Shown one piece after another: positions 26,501 to 33,957 of a DNA stretch of 64,000 nt. The notes under the pieces were generated by a model that worked only from the letters and a program-made list of their open reading frames with translations, was not told where the DNA came from and searched no databases. A program made the position numbers and the translations under genes. The first letter of the stretch is position 1. Every line of letters starts with the position of its first letter. Source of the DNA: Chthoniobacteraceae bacterium (lineage in GTDB: Bacteria; Verrucomicrobiota; Verrucomicrobiia; Chthoniobacterales; Chthoniobacteraceae); NCBI GenBank assembly GCA_947471505.1, contig CANIWM010000009.1, forward strand, positions 1-64,000. The letters are read 5' to 3'.

Positions 26501-27409
26501 AACACTCTCGGCCTGCTTGCGCGCATCGGCGTGGTGCTCGGTCGCAGCAGCGGCGACTGCATCGTGAGTCTGCGCGGCTGCGAGGAGCGCGGCGGCGACG
26601 GCCTCAGCGCTGGCGGCGGACTTGTTTTTCCCTACCGTGTGCAGCGCGATGAGCACGCCGATGATGCCGATGAGCACGCCACCAATCGGCGCTTTGCCGA
26701 GGAAGAATGCGGCTCCTGCACCGAACGCGAGGAACGGAACGAGCAGCACCAACGGCATCGTGGCGAAGAACTTCGGAATCGGAAACGTGCGGAACTCGCG
26801 GATGGCCTCGTTCGCTTTCACGAGGTGTTGCTCTAGCTGCACGAGCAGCACGGGATGGCTCTTTTTCCCCGCAGGCGGCGCGTCTGTTTTTGGAGCGAGC
26901 AGTCGTCCGAAAGCACTATAGCCCGCAAAGCTCTGCACCGCCGCGCGGCGCAGCCCGGCCAGTAATCCGCGCTGCTCTTCCAGCCGCCCGGCAAACTCCG
27001 CGAACTCAGAATCCGCCGCGTGTAAATCGCTCGCCAGCTTGCGCTCGGAGTTCATTTTTTCCAGTTGCAGCTTCCCCACGAGCCCGCCGCGAGCGGCTTG
27101 GGCACGGCGCGGGAGCGACTTCAGCAGCGAGGCGTGCGAGCGCTCGATCCACGCGCGCCGACGATCATACGCCGCCCGCACAGCACCCGCGTGCTCGGAG
27201 AACGTCGCCTCTACTTCCGCGATGCGCGTGGCGATGGATGACTCCAGCGCGGCGGTCGCCTCGTGGTGCTTGCGGTTGAGCTGGTAGCCACGGTTGCGCG
27301 TCTCGCGGAGGATGACTTCCTCCTGCTTCGCAAAGTCGCCCACGGTGCGCTTGAGGGCCGCGATGAGTTCGAGAGTGCGCGTTACACGGAGGTCTATGGG
27401 ATTATTCAC
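23597..27409 (-). CDS. FtsK/SpoIIIE-type ATPase with coiled coils and TM segments (EccC/EssC-like)
   Basis: A 1270-residue protein. Residues about 1-200 are coiled coil. Two adjacent TM helices at about 213-262 (FATMPLVLLVPFLAFGAGAA and GGVLIGIIGVLIALHTV) precede a second coiled coil (about 270-430). The main ATPase has Walker A GKTGSGKSTL at about 757-766 and Walker B LLLIDEF at about 861. A second, degenerate ATPase unit follows (about 1010-1200; its P-loop-like site reads GQREETA). This matches the FtsK/SpoIIIE superfamily that includes type VII motor proteins EccC/EssC, but the N-terminus with long coils is not FHA-like EssC. Start overlaps the previous WXG-like gene by eight bases. With two WXG-like partners in the operon, an export motor is the best guess; a DNA-pumping or defence role is the alternative. 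Confidence 0.85.
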   Translation of the reverse strand: MNNPIDLRVTRTLELIAALKRTVGDFAKQEEVILRETRNRGYQLNRKHHEATAALESSIATRIAEVEATFSEHAGAVRAAYDRRRAWIERSHASLLKSLPRRAQAARGGLVGKLQLEKMNSERKLASDLHAADSEFAEFAGRLEEQRGLLAGLRRAAVQSFAGYSAFGRLLAPKTDAPPAGKKSHPVLLVQLEQHLVKANEAIREFRTFPIPKFFATMPLVLLVPFLAFGAGAAFFLGKAPIGGVLIGIIGVLIALHTVGKNKSAASAEAVAAALLAAAQTHDAVAAAATEHHADARKQAESVFERTKNAIEILWGTAGNVQTDFEEKGAAKLEKQLPRALAKNKTLMQPRFAALEAVRDAALAEINGGSAARRTTLAATQATENAAMTAKDKTQWDALVAAWEQAITPLFAEIDLIGAATAAQFPAWTPQYVEGWKAAHDFTPVARFGRFEVNLKTLVGALPTQLALPGAPHIPLPLCLTFPEQGSILFESKESSGSALIGGLNNIILRLLSTLPPGKVACTIIDPVGLGQNFAGLMHIADHEESVINRRIWTQPEHIEERLTELSEHIEKVIQMYLRDEFKTISEYNAHAGVVAEKYQFVVVADFPAGFNDSAIRRLQSIATSGPRCGVFTLIHWDQRHSGHEGLAPDDLRKSSIVIRGGQTGFAMEGQPAAGTTLALDVPPDPELSAQLVHKIGKASVDSNRVEVPFSQITPPAEERWTFDTTSELRVAIGRTGATKLQYLAIGKGTRQHALFAGKTGSGKSTLFHVIITNLALTCSPEQVEFYLIDFKKGVEFKCYASKRLPHARVVAIESDREFALSVLMRVDEELKRRGDMFRALGCQDIAGYKRAGGTAPVPRSLLLIDEFQEFFTEDDEVAQQAALLFDRIVRQGRAFGIHVILGSQTLGGAFTLARATMGQMVIRVALQCNEADAYLIMDDTNPAPRLLSRPGEGIYNDAAGAIEGNSPFQVVWLPDDERDQWLDKVTALAPKEYDGPIVFEGNAPASIRENYELARVLAAKPTQQPTAPRIWLGAPNSIKGPTEATFHKQSGNHLLIVGQREETATTLLGLAAIALVAQFPADGAKIILLHASPADSLETKFFAQIPGITLAEPHDLADQMNAISAELKARLAGDAPADAPRIFLLVHGLQKFKKLRGEDDFSFSADDSENPAKQLTAIINEGPAQGIHLIAFVDTFNNVNRFLNRKTLSEIEMRIVFQMSANDSASLIDSPKASNLGLHRALLHNEQAGTLETFRPYAAPDAAWLAQLG

Positions 27410-27614
27410 AAGCGGTTCGGATTTTCTTCAGGATTTTATCGATGTCGCCCATCGCGGAGATGGCCTTGGCAATATCAACGGGCAGCGACTCGATGTATTT
27501 TTCACCGAACTCCGCCGCCTTCGCATCTCGCCAATAGTCTCGGGTCTGATCCCATGCGGCGAGCAGTTCTTTATATGCCTCGTTTAGATTGGATGCGCTG
27601 CCAGCGACGTTCAT
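27402..27614 (-). CDS. Small WXG100-like helical protein
   Basis: A 70-residue protein starting at ATG 27612-27614. The centre reads AAWDQTRDYWRDAKAAEFGEKYIESL, a helix, a tight turn at W-R-D, and a second helix with an E-F-x-x-x-Y pattern. This is the layout of WXG100/ESAT-6 proteins, with WRD replacing WxG. It is shorter than the usual 100 residues. Its start overlaps the stop of the 165-residue coiled-coil gene by four bases (ATGA), and its end overlaps the FtsK-like gene. A role as exported substrate or chaperone-like partner of the ATPase is inferred. Confidence 0.65.
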   Translation of the reverse strand: MNVAGSASNLNEAYKELLAAWDQTRDYWRDAKAAEFGEKYIESLPVDIAKAISAMGDIDKILKKIRTACE

Positions 27615-28108
27615 GGCTTTGGTGGCGTGGCGGGCATTTGTATCTCGGTGTAAGCGTCGAGAGCCTTGATGGACCCGGTGACTTGCCAGATGCCCTTCGG
27701 CATATCCACGTCGAGAAACTCGCGCAGGCTCATCAGCCCCTTCGACATCGGCTCCACCATGCCCTCGTAGTTGCGGTCCCAATACTTCACGGCCCGCAGC
27801 TTTTCCTCCGCCTCGGCGACGAGGGCGCGCATCTTGGCAACGATCATTTTCTCCCGAGCGATGGAGTCTTTGAACTCGGAGAGCTTCGCGTTAAAAAGTT
27901 CGGCTTCCGCTTGGTCGAGCTTCCTTGTTCGCACACGGATTTGCGCTTCCCAATAGTCGCGCTTCTCCTGCTCCAGCCAGCGTTTCGTGCGTCGGACTTC
28001 GTCAATCACCTCATCCACAGAGCGCTTCGCTCGCGCCTGAAAGACGATGAGCGCCGAGCGCAGATTCTCCAGCGCGTCGGTATCTGTGATGCGTGCCTGC
28101 TGGTCCAT
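27611..28108 (-). CDS. Coiled-coil protein of the WXG/FtsK operon
   Basis: A 165-residue, strongly helical, charged protein with no signal peptide or TM. Residues about 20-120 form one long coiled coil (RSVDEVIDEVRRTKRWLEQEKRDYWEAQIRVRT...). It contains DYWEAQ and a later KYWDRNYEGM. The C-terminal end is Pro-rich (MPATPPKP). It starts three bases after the stop of the first WXG-like gene and is coupled to the next one by a four-base overlap. It has no known family to me; it may be an adaptor between the small helical proteins and the coiled-coil ATPase. Confidence 0.65.
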   Translation of the reverse strand: MDQQARITDTDALENLRSALIVFQARAKRSVDEVIDEVRRTKRWLEQEKRDYWEAQIRVRTRKLDQAEAELFNAKLSEFKDSIAREKMIVAKMRALVAEAEEKLRAVKYWDRNYEGMVEPMSKGLMSLREFLDVDMPKGIWQVTGSIKALDAYTEIQMPATPPKP

Positions 28109-28111
28109 GCC

Positions 28112-28384
28112 TCAGCGTTGGTCGAGGTATTCTTCGATGCGCTGGGCTTTTCGGAGGAGGAAAGGCGTGTGCTTCTCCGAGACTTCCATGAACTTCCGCA
28201 GCACCTTCATCGTCGTCACGAATTCCTCCGCAAACTTCAACTGCTCTTGGTCCTGCCAAGTGCTCGTCAGCGCGACAAACCGCGCGTGCAACGACGACGC
28301 CTTCGTCTGTGTGTCTTCGGTGAATCGTTTCAGCTCCGTCGCAAAGCGGCGGACTTCATCCGGGTCCATGATTGCCTGTGCCAT
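28112..28384 (-). CDS. WXG100-like (ESAT-6-type) protein
   Basis: A 90-residue protein beginning at ATG 28382-28384 (the frame extends to 28435 but the extra part reads as non-family sequence). It is a helical hairpin: MDPDEVRRFATELKRFTEDT...ALTSTWQDQEQLKFAEEFVTTMKVLRKF. A central TWQDQEQLKF occupies the W-x-G position, with a W-x-D turn and a following x-x-x-F-x-x-x-F pattern, as in WXG100 relatives from non-actinobacteria. The size near 100 residues and lack of signal peptide fit type VII-type substrates or partners. It is the first gene of the five-gene minus-strand operon ending at 23315, and 75 bases after the pseudopilin gene. Confidence 0.7.
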   Translation of the reverse strand: MAQAIMDPDEVRRFATELKRFTEDTQTKASSLHARFVALTSTWQDQEQLKFAEEFVTTMKVLRKFMEVSEKHTPFLLRKAQRIEEYLDQR

Positions 28385-28459
28385 AAGTGTTCTCGGTAGT
28401 TTAGATGTGAATGTTATCGCCAGAGCCAAAGTCACACGCCCACAGACCCGCCGCGTTCC

Positions 28460-29119
28460 CTACGGTTGCTCGCGCTCGAAAGTCGGGTCCCAGCGCTCTT
28501 TGCCGTTCTCGGAGCTATCGTCCGAGAAATCCTTGCAAGACATCGGCGTGGTGTGCGCGTCCGCGAACAGGACATTAAGAGTATCACGCTCTTGGTGCGT
28601 GCCAAATCCCGACGTCCCGCCGCCTGCCTTGACTTTGCAGTTCTGGTTTGAAAATGCGTCTGCCTCCCATTTGATCGTCTTGCCCGGGGCCTTCTGCACA
28701 GCGGGAGCTGCGAAAATGAGCTTCGATGTCGGTGGCTTCCACTTGGACTTCAAGGTGTCGAACAGCTTCTCGTTGATGCCGTAGCTGATTGGGACATTGC
28801 CGGTTTCATCCTTCGGCCGGACATCCGTGACTTTATCAAAAGGCGAGCGATACACCTTCCAGCCCTGCACATACTTGCGCTGCATGACTTTCGGCCAAGC
28901 GTCATCCCCAGAGCTCTGGATGGAGAACATCGCGTCATCGCTGTCGTTGAGGAATTGGATGAATCCCTTTCCGAGCTGGTTCAGATTGTTCGCGCACTCT
29001 ACGGCGCGGGCTCTCTCCATTGATTTCATCAACACCGGCAGCGCGAACGCCGCAAGGATCGCGATGATGGAGATGACAACAAGAAGTTCGATAAGGGTAA
29101 ACGCGTTGGTTCGTTTCAT
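28460..29119 (-). CDS. Type II/IV-like pseudopilin (prepilin with N-methylation site)
   Basis: A 219-residue protein. The ATG at 29117-29119 gives [28 protein letters not shown], a classic class III signal; cleavage by PilD-type peptidase would be before Phe7, and Glu at mature position +5 is present. The first helix anchors the pilin. The globular part ends with [12 protein letters not shown], like the PVC-type pseudopilins with a conserved C-terminal Asp and Gly-like turn. It belongs to the numerous Verrucomicrobiota/Planctomycetes pseudopilins of type II-like secretion. Direction and spacing allow read-through into the WXG/FtsK operon (75 bases), though there is no proof. Confidence 0.85.
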   Translation of the reverse strand: MKRTNAFTLIELLVVISIIAILAAFALPVLMKSMERARAVECANNLNQLGKGFIQFLNDSDDAMFSIQSSGDDAWPKVMQRKYVQGWKVYRSPFDKVTDVRPKDETGNVPISYGINEKLFDTLKSKWKPPTSKLIFAAPAVQKAPGKTIKWEADAFSNQNCKVKAGGGTSGFGTHQERDTLNVLFADAHTTPMSCKDFSDDSSENGKERWDPTFEREQP

Positions 29120-29297
29120 GGTCGCGCAAACTACGGGGGCCGACTCGAAAAGCACGAGTCTTTTTCTGAATTATCCGTGAGAAAATTGCAGCACTGTCAA
29201 AACGGAGAGCGTCCAATGATCGGCGGCGGGCGTTCGTTTCGATTTATGGTTGCGATTCAGAACCGCCGCGCTTACCAAGACTGGGCAATTGTCCTAC

Positions 29298-30026
29298 ATG
29301 CTGAAATCCCTGACCATTATATCATCCTGTCTGTTCGTCTCTAGCTGTGCCGTCGTGCGCCCAAGCTCGACGTGGGAGCGCGTCGTCAATGCGCCTCGCA
29401 GCGCCACAGGCTCCGGGACTCTTTCGGCGGCATACGCAGAAGGGCTGCACGCGGAGCTTCAGCGCGGCAACATCGCCCACAAGGTAGTGACTTATAACTA
29501 CCCGTTTTACTCGAAGTTTGATGGCAAAGGCACAGCCCAGCGCACCTCGGTAATCTATTCAGATGCGGAGTCGCAGGACAACCCGTGGTGGTTGATGGAC
29601 GAGCGATTGACACGCCCCGTGTGGCTGCCAACTCTGCCTGTGGAGCGGCAAGTCAGCTTCTTCCTCCGTCGGCCAGTGACGGTCGTGACGTTGCGAGAAT
29701 ATGCTGCGGGCGATGGGAAGACGGTCGCGCACGTCGAACCCCCAGTGGAGCCGAAGATTGCGAGCATTGAGCCCCCGCCTCCGTCGCACAAAACACCAAC
29801 GGTCCAGCGCGTCGAACGACTAGATAAGGCCACCCCGACCGCTCCGCCAACGCCGTGGCTCGTAGAACGCTGGTTCGAGAAAGTCCGCGTCTATCTCACC
29901 CCGAAGAAAGTGGAAGCCACTCCGCCGATGCCCACGGTCGGCGAAGGCCCTGCGAAACGCCCCCTCTTTCGCCCGTCGGGTATTCCGTTGCGGCCTTTCT
30001 TTGCCGACGACGTGGCATCGGACTAA
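29298..30026 (+). CDS. Outer-membrane or periplasmic lipoprotein of unknown function
   Basis: A 242-residue protein starting at ATG 29298. The signal (MLKSLTIISSCLFVSSCAVV) ends in a lipobox, with Cys17 as the likely lipidated residue. The first half is globular (AYAEGLHAELQRGNIAHKVVTYNYPFYSK...), and residues about 130-200 are rich in Pro, Lys and Thr. No family was recognised. It is divergent from the pseudopilin gene; the 178 bases between them (29120-29297) contain no other feature I can identify beyond presumable promoters. Confidence 0.6.
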   Translation: MLKSLTIISSCLFVSSCAVVRPSSTWERVVNAPRSATGSGTLSAAYAEGLHAELQRGNIAHKVVTYNYPFYSKFDGKGTAQRTSVIYSDAESQDNPWWLMDERLTRPVWLPTLPVERQVSFFLRRPVTVVTLREYAAGDGKTVAHVEPPVEPKIASIEPPPPSHKTPTVQRVERLDKATPTAPPTPWLVERWFEKVRVYLTPKKVEATPPMPTVGEGPAKRPLFRPSGIPLRPFFADDVASD

Positions 30027-30106
30027 TCTCTGCGCAAATCGCGTGATTTCTCGCTTGCCGTATCCACGTTAGCGGGAAGACTCACGCCCGAATTTTCTTC
30101 AATCTC

Positions 30107-30658
30107 ATGGTCCTCGAAATCGTCAAATACGGCAAATCCGTCCTCCGCTCAAAAGGCGTCAAAGCTAATCCCAACGACCCCGCGATCGCCAAACTCGCCG
30201 ATGATATGATCGAGACGATGGAGGCAGCCAACGGCGTCGGCCTCGCCGCCCAGCAAGTCGCTATCCCGCTCATGATGGCCGTCATTGATGTCACCGGCGT
30301 GGAAGACCGCCCGAGCACGATGGAAATTGATGGCCAGCAGCTCAAAATCGAAGACCACATGCCGCTCATCCTACTCAATCCCGTCCTCGAACTCGGCGAG
30401 GAGAAAGAGGACGGCATCGAAGGCTGCCTCAGTTTTCCCGACCTCACCGGCGACATCATGCGCTCGAAGCGCGTCAAAGTGAAAGCCCAGCGACTCAACG
30501 GCAGTCCGATGGAATTTGAAGCCACTGGCCTCCTCGCCCGCGCCCTCCAACACGAGGTGGACCACCTCAACGGCATCCTCTTTATCGACCGCATGAACGC
30601 CGCCCAAAAAGCCGGAATCGCCGGACGCCTCAAGCGCCTGCAAAAGGACAACCGGTAA
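30107..30658 (+). CDS. def: Peptide deformylase
   Basis: A 183-residue Fe/Zn metalloprotease that removes the formyl group from the N-terminal Met of new proteins. All three motifs are present: GVGLAAQQV (residues about 44-52), EGCLSFP (about 105-111, with the metal-binding Cys) and QHEVDHLNG (about 147-155, two metal-binding His and catalytic Glu). Length and motif spacing are normal. The usual partner fmt is not adjacent. It is followed after 69 bases by the PIN-PhoH gene. Confidence 0.95.
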   Translation: MVLEIVKYGKSVLRSKGVKANPNDPAIAKLADDMIETMEAANGVGLAAQQVAIPLMMAVIDVTGVEDRPSTMEIDGQQLKIEDHMPLILLNPVLELGEEKEDGIEGCLSFPDLTGDIMRSKRVKVKAQRLNGSPMEFEATGLLARALQHEVDHLNGILFIDRMNAAQKAGIAGRLKRLQKDNR

Positions 30659-30727
30659 GGACGCGAGATTTTCACACCTTGCTCCTTGCACCCGTCGGCA
30701 AGTCTGGGCACTTTCCGCCGAACTTTA

Positions 30728-32230
30728 ATGCCACCAAAGACCGCCGAAGCGCCCGCACGTTCCCCGAAACACTACATCCTCGACACCAACGTGTTGATCC
30801 ACGACCCAGGATCACCGTTCCAATTTAAGGACAACGTCGTCTGGCTTCCCGTCGAAGTCTTTGAAGAGCTGGATCGGTTCAAAAGCGAAAGCTCCACCCG
30901 AGGCGCCAACGCCCGCGAAGTCCACCGCCGACTCAGCGAAAAATTCCGCACTGCCGACGATATGAAGCACGGCGTGAAGCTCGAAAACAACGGCCTCCTC
31001 CGCGTCTGGCTCAATCCCCTCGCCCGCTTCGACGGCAAAGACTGGCAGATGCTCGGCGACTCTCCGAAGCTGAAACTCCAGCGCCAGCTTTTCCCCGATA
31101 TGACTGTGCCGGACAACCGCATCATCGCCGCCGCTTGCGCCGTGGCCGACGCGGAAAAAGGCACCGCAATCCTCGTCACCAAAGACCTGAACGTCATGCT
31201 CAAGGCACGCACGCTCGGCCTCGAAGCGGAGGACTACCGCACCGACCGTGTGGAAGACATCGACATCCGCAAAACCATGCGGACCAAAGACGAAGAATAC
31301 GAGTCCCTCGACGTGCCCGGCCACACCGTCCAAGCCTTCGCCAGCCAAGACACGATGGTCCTCGATAAAGCAGCCAACTTTCTCGCCAACCACTACCTCC
31401 TCCTCCGCAACGAAGAGGAAACCACCCACGCCATCCCCGCCCGCCACACCGCTGGCGGCGAGCTGCACAAACTCCGCCGCGACCGCATCACCATCCGCAA
31501 CGGGCGCTGGCTCTCGGCGCTCAATCTCGGCCAGCGGTTCTTCCTCGATGCGCTCTACGACCCGAACATCACCCTCATCACCGTCTATGGCAAAGCCGGC
31601 ACCGGCAAGACGCTCCTCTCCGTCGGCGCGGCGCTGGAGCAAGTCCAAGTCGGCGACTACGAAAAGCTACTCATCACCCGCGTCATCATGCCTACCGGCA
31701 AAGACATCGGCTTCCTTCCCGGCGGCATCGCAGAGAAGATGCAGCCGTGGGTGCAACCCGCATTCGACGCGCTGGAACTCCTGCTCACCCGCCCCCGCAA
31801 GCCCGAGCAATTTGAGAAAAAGAAACAGAGCCAGCGCAAGCAGGACGAACCCCAGCACCACGCTCCGCAGAGCGGCCCTCTCAAGCCGCCCGGTCGCCCG
31901 TGGGAGCCGCTCATAGCATCCGGCCAGATCGAAATCGAAGCCATCACCCACATCCGAGGCCGCAGCATCCCCAACGCGATCTTCATCGTGGACGAAGCCC
32001 AGCAGCTCACCCCGCACGAGGCCAAAACGCTCATCACCCGCATGGGCAAAGGCGCAAAGATGATCCTCATCGGCGACCTCGGGCAAATCGACAACCCCTA
32101 CGTGGACGCCCACACCAACGGCCTCGTCTATGCCCGCAACCGCCTGCAAGGACAGCCCTGGATGGCCCACATCAATCTCTTCAAAGGCGAGCGCAGCGAG
32201 ATGGCCGAAGTAGCCGCGAACTTGATGTAA
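30728..32230 (+). CDS. PIN-PhoH ribonuclease/ATPase (PhoH2-type)
   Basis: A 500-residue protein. Residues about 13-150 are a PIN domain (YILDTNVLIHDPGS, with the first metal-binding Asp, and further acidic sites in LVTKDLNVMLK), an RNA-cutting fold. The C-terminal two-thirds is a PhoH ATPase: Walker A GKAGTGKTLLSVGAAL and Walker B IFIVDEAQQLTPHE, then the sensor region GDLGQIDNPY. PhoH2 proteins couple RNA unwinding with cleavage. A start at ATG 30728 gives the PIN fold directly; earlier codons in the frame are non-family. In some bacteria PhoH2 is linked to an antitoxin-like partner, which is not present here. Confidence 0.9.
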   Translation: MPPKTAEAPARSPKHYILDTNVLIHDPGSPFQFKDNVVWLPVEVFEELDRFKSESSTRGANAREVHRRLSEKFRTADDMKHGVKLENNGLLRVWLNPLARFDGKDWQMLGDSPKLKLQRQLFPDMTVPDNRIIAAACAVADAEKGTAILVTKDLNVMLKARTLGLEAEDYRTDRVEDIDIRKTMRTKDEEYESLDVPGHTVQAFASQDTMVLDKAANFLANHYLLLRNEEETTHAIPARHTAGGELHKLRRDRITIRNGRWLSALNLGQRFFLDALYDPNITLITVYGKAGTGKTLLSVGAALEQVQVGDYEKLLITRVIMPTGKDIGFLPGGIAEKMQPWVQPAFDALELLLTRPRKPEQFEKKKQSQRKQDEPQHHAPQSGPLKPPGRPWEPLIASGQIEIEAITHIRGRSIPNAIFIVDEAQQLTPHEAKTLITRMGKGAKMILIGDLGQIDNPYVDAHTNGLVYARNRLQGQPWMAHINLFKGERSEMAEVAANLM

Positions 32231-32268
32231 CGCTGAATAGACGCTGCGAGGCTGCGTCTGAGAGCTTC

Positions 32269-32721
32269 ATGAAAATGAAACTACTCGCACTCACACTCAC
32301 GCTCACAAGCCTCGCGCACGCCGAGCCGAAACTCGCGCTGCAATCTCTCTACGGCACAAACGGAACCCTCCGCGACGCCAGCGGGCGGACGGAATTCACC
32401 GCGAGAACCTCCGGCACTTCGACTACGTATCGCGACAGCACCGGACACACCGCCGCCATCGCCTCGGGCTCCAATCCGGATCGCCTCACCTATCGCGACG
32501 CGACCGGCCACACCTTCGGCACCGCCTCGCAGACAGGTACCAACACAACGTTCCGCGATGGGAGCGGGCACATCACCGGCACCTCTTCACAATCGGGAAA
32601 CAGCACCACCTACCGCGACGCCTCCGGGCGCATCGTCGGCACCGCATCGCGCATGGGCAATTCGATCACCTTCCACGACAACTCGGGCCGCACCACCGGA
32701 ACGGGCACGGCTAGGAAATAG
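32269..32721 (+). CDS. Secreted short-repeat protein
   Basis: A 150-residue protein with a signal peptide (MKMKLLALTLTLTSLAHAEP). The mature part is almost entirely an 18-residue-type tandem repeat. Each unit has the form T-T-x-R-D-x-S/T-G-R/H-x-x-G-T-A-S-x-x-G-N/T, seen about five times. Such Gly/Thr/Ser-rich repeats form beta structures on secreted proteins and may bind ligands or other surface proteins. It starts 38 bases after the PhoH gene, in which a hairpin (AGACGC/GCGTCT) is visible. Function unknown. Confidence 0.65.
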   Translation: MKMKLLALTLTLTSLAHAEPKLALQSLYGTNGTLRDASGRTEFTARTSGTSTTYRDSTGHTAAIASGSNPDRLTYRDATGHTFGTASQTGTNTTFRDGSGHITGTSSQSGNSTTYRDASGRIVGTASRMGNSITFHDNSGRTTGTGTARK

Positions 32722-32758
32722 GCCCGGCTGCACGCATTGGCGAGGGAAGCTAAGCGGG

Positions 32759-33844
32759 TTATAAGAAAAACTCCGACTGATGCCGAATCGCACGTTTCTT
32801 GCGGCCTTTCGAGGGCATGGCCCAGCTTGCGATCTTCGCTTCGAGCAGCCCAAGCCGTTCTTCATATAGTGCAATATCCCGCGACAAGTCTTGCCTCATG
32901 CGCTGCTGGATTTTCGAGTGGTCTTCCATCCGCGAAAAGTTCCACGCGAGGCCGTTTTTCGCCTGCCGCAGGTTGCGCTGGAGCGCGTTAAACGAGCGAC
33001 GCAACTCCGTGAGGACGGACTTCATTTGCGACATGCTCGTGTGCTCGCCGGTCGTGTTGGCCTGAAGGTCCGTGAGGGCGAGTAGCGTTTCAAGGCGCTC
33101 GATATTGCCCGTGCTGTAGGCATCCTGAACCTCGTGCCAGAGGGCGGAGACATCGGCGGCGTTCTCATCCCGAGTGTCCGGGTGGAGGCGGCGGACGAGT
33201 TGGCGGTAGATTTCTTTGAGTCGGCCCTGCTCCGGAGTCGGCGGCTCAGACTGCGGTGCCTCGCGGCCTTTGTCGGACATCTTTGCCTTAAACTCGGCGA
33301 ACATCTTCTCGTACTCCGCCTTGGTCATACAGTCAGGAAACATCCCCATCGCCGCTTCTATGAAGTTTTGAAAGAGTATCTCCTGCTCAAGCTCGGAGAT
33401 GTCGTCAAAGTCCGCGGCGTCAGCCTCCTTCGCCGCATTCCCCCTCGGCGGCGGCTCGTATGGAGGCGGCGGGTTATCTCGACGATTCCGCACATCTGCG
33501 TATGCGGCACGCTCGCTCCTCGCCATGCCGAAATATACCTCCATCTCCACCTCTTCGATCAGCATCTCCTTCTCGGCGATGACAGATTTAAGTTCCCTCA
33601 AACGGCTCAAAACCGGGCCAAACGTCGCCGCCATCCATTGGTCAAAGTGCGCTTTATCCTCGGTCTCATAGCGCTTCCACTCTCCTTTCGCTTTTTCCAG
33701 TCGCGCCATTTGGCGACTACACTCCGATGCCGCTTTTTTGCGCAGTGCCGCTTGGTCGAGCAGCACGAGTTCCCGGCTCGCGAAGCGTTTGCTCTCTTTG
33801 CCCTGCGAGCCGCTCGTGAGGCCCTTGCGCTTCATTGGTTTCAT
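32759..33844 (-). CDS. Coiled-coil protein with a degenerate J-domain
   Basis: About 361 residues (an upstream GTG at 33907 is an alternative start). Residues about 20-110 are coiled coil (ALRKKAASECSRQMARLEKAKGEWKRYETED...). A Pro-rich stretch NPPPPYEPPPRG follows. Around residue 210 lies a J-domain: LKEIYRQLVRRLHPDTRDEN ... ALWHEVQDAYSTG, with the HPD tripeptide in RRLHPDTR that recruits DnaK/Hsp70. The last 100 residues are another coiled coil. It is probably a cytoplasmic Hsp70 co-chaperone that brings a client or structure together through its coils. The gene converges with the repeat protein gene. Confidence 0.65.
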   Translation of the reverse strand: MKPMKRKGLTSGSQGKESKRFASRELVLLDQAALRKKAASECSRQMARLEKAKGEWKRYETEDKAHFDQWMAATFGPVLSRLRELKSVIAEKEMLIEEVEMEVYFGMARSERAAYADVRNRRDNPPPPYEPPPRGNAAKEADAADFDDISELEQEILFQNFIEAAMGMFPDCMTKAEYEKMFAEFKAKMSDKGREAPQSEPPTPEQGRLKEIYRQLVRRLHPDTRDENAADVSALWHEVQDAYSTGNIERLETLLALTDLQANTTGEHTSMSQMKSVLTELRRSFNALQRNLRQAKNGLAWNFSRMEDHSKIQQRMRQDLSRDIALYEERLGLLEAKIASWAMPSKGRKKRAIRHQSEFFL

Positions 33845-33957
33845 CAGCGGGAGGATAAATTGCTCGATGAAAATGACGCGAGCATTTTGCCCTGCGATAT
33901 TTTTCACGCAGATGATTTTGCTTTTCCCCGTGCAGGAATTTCGGCACGGCTCGCTGT

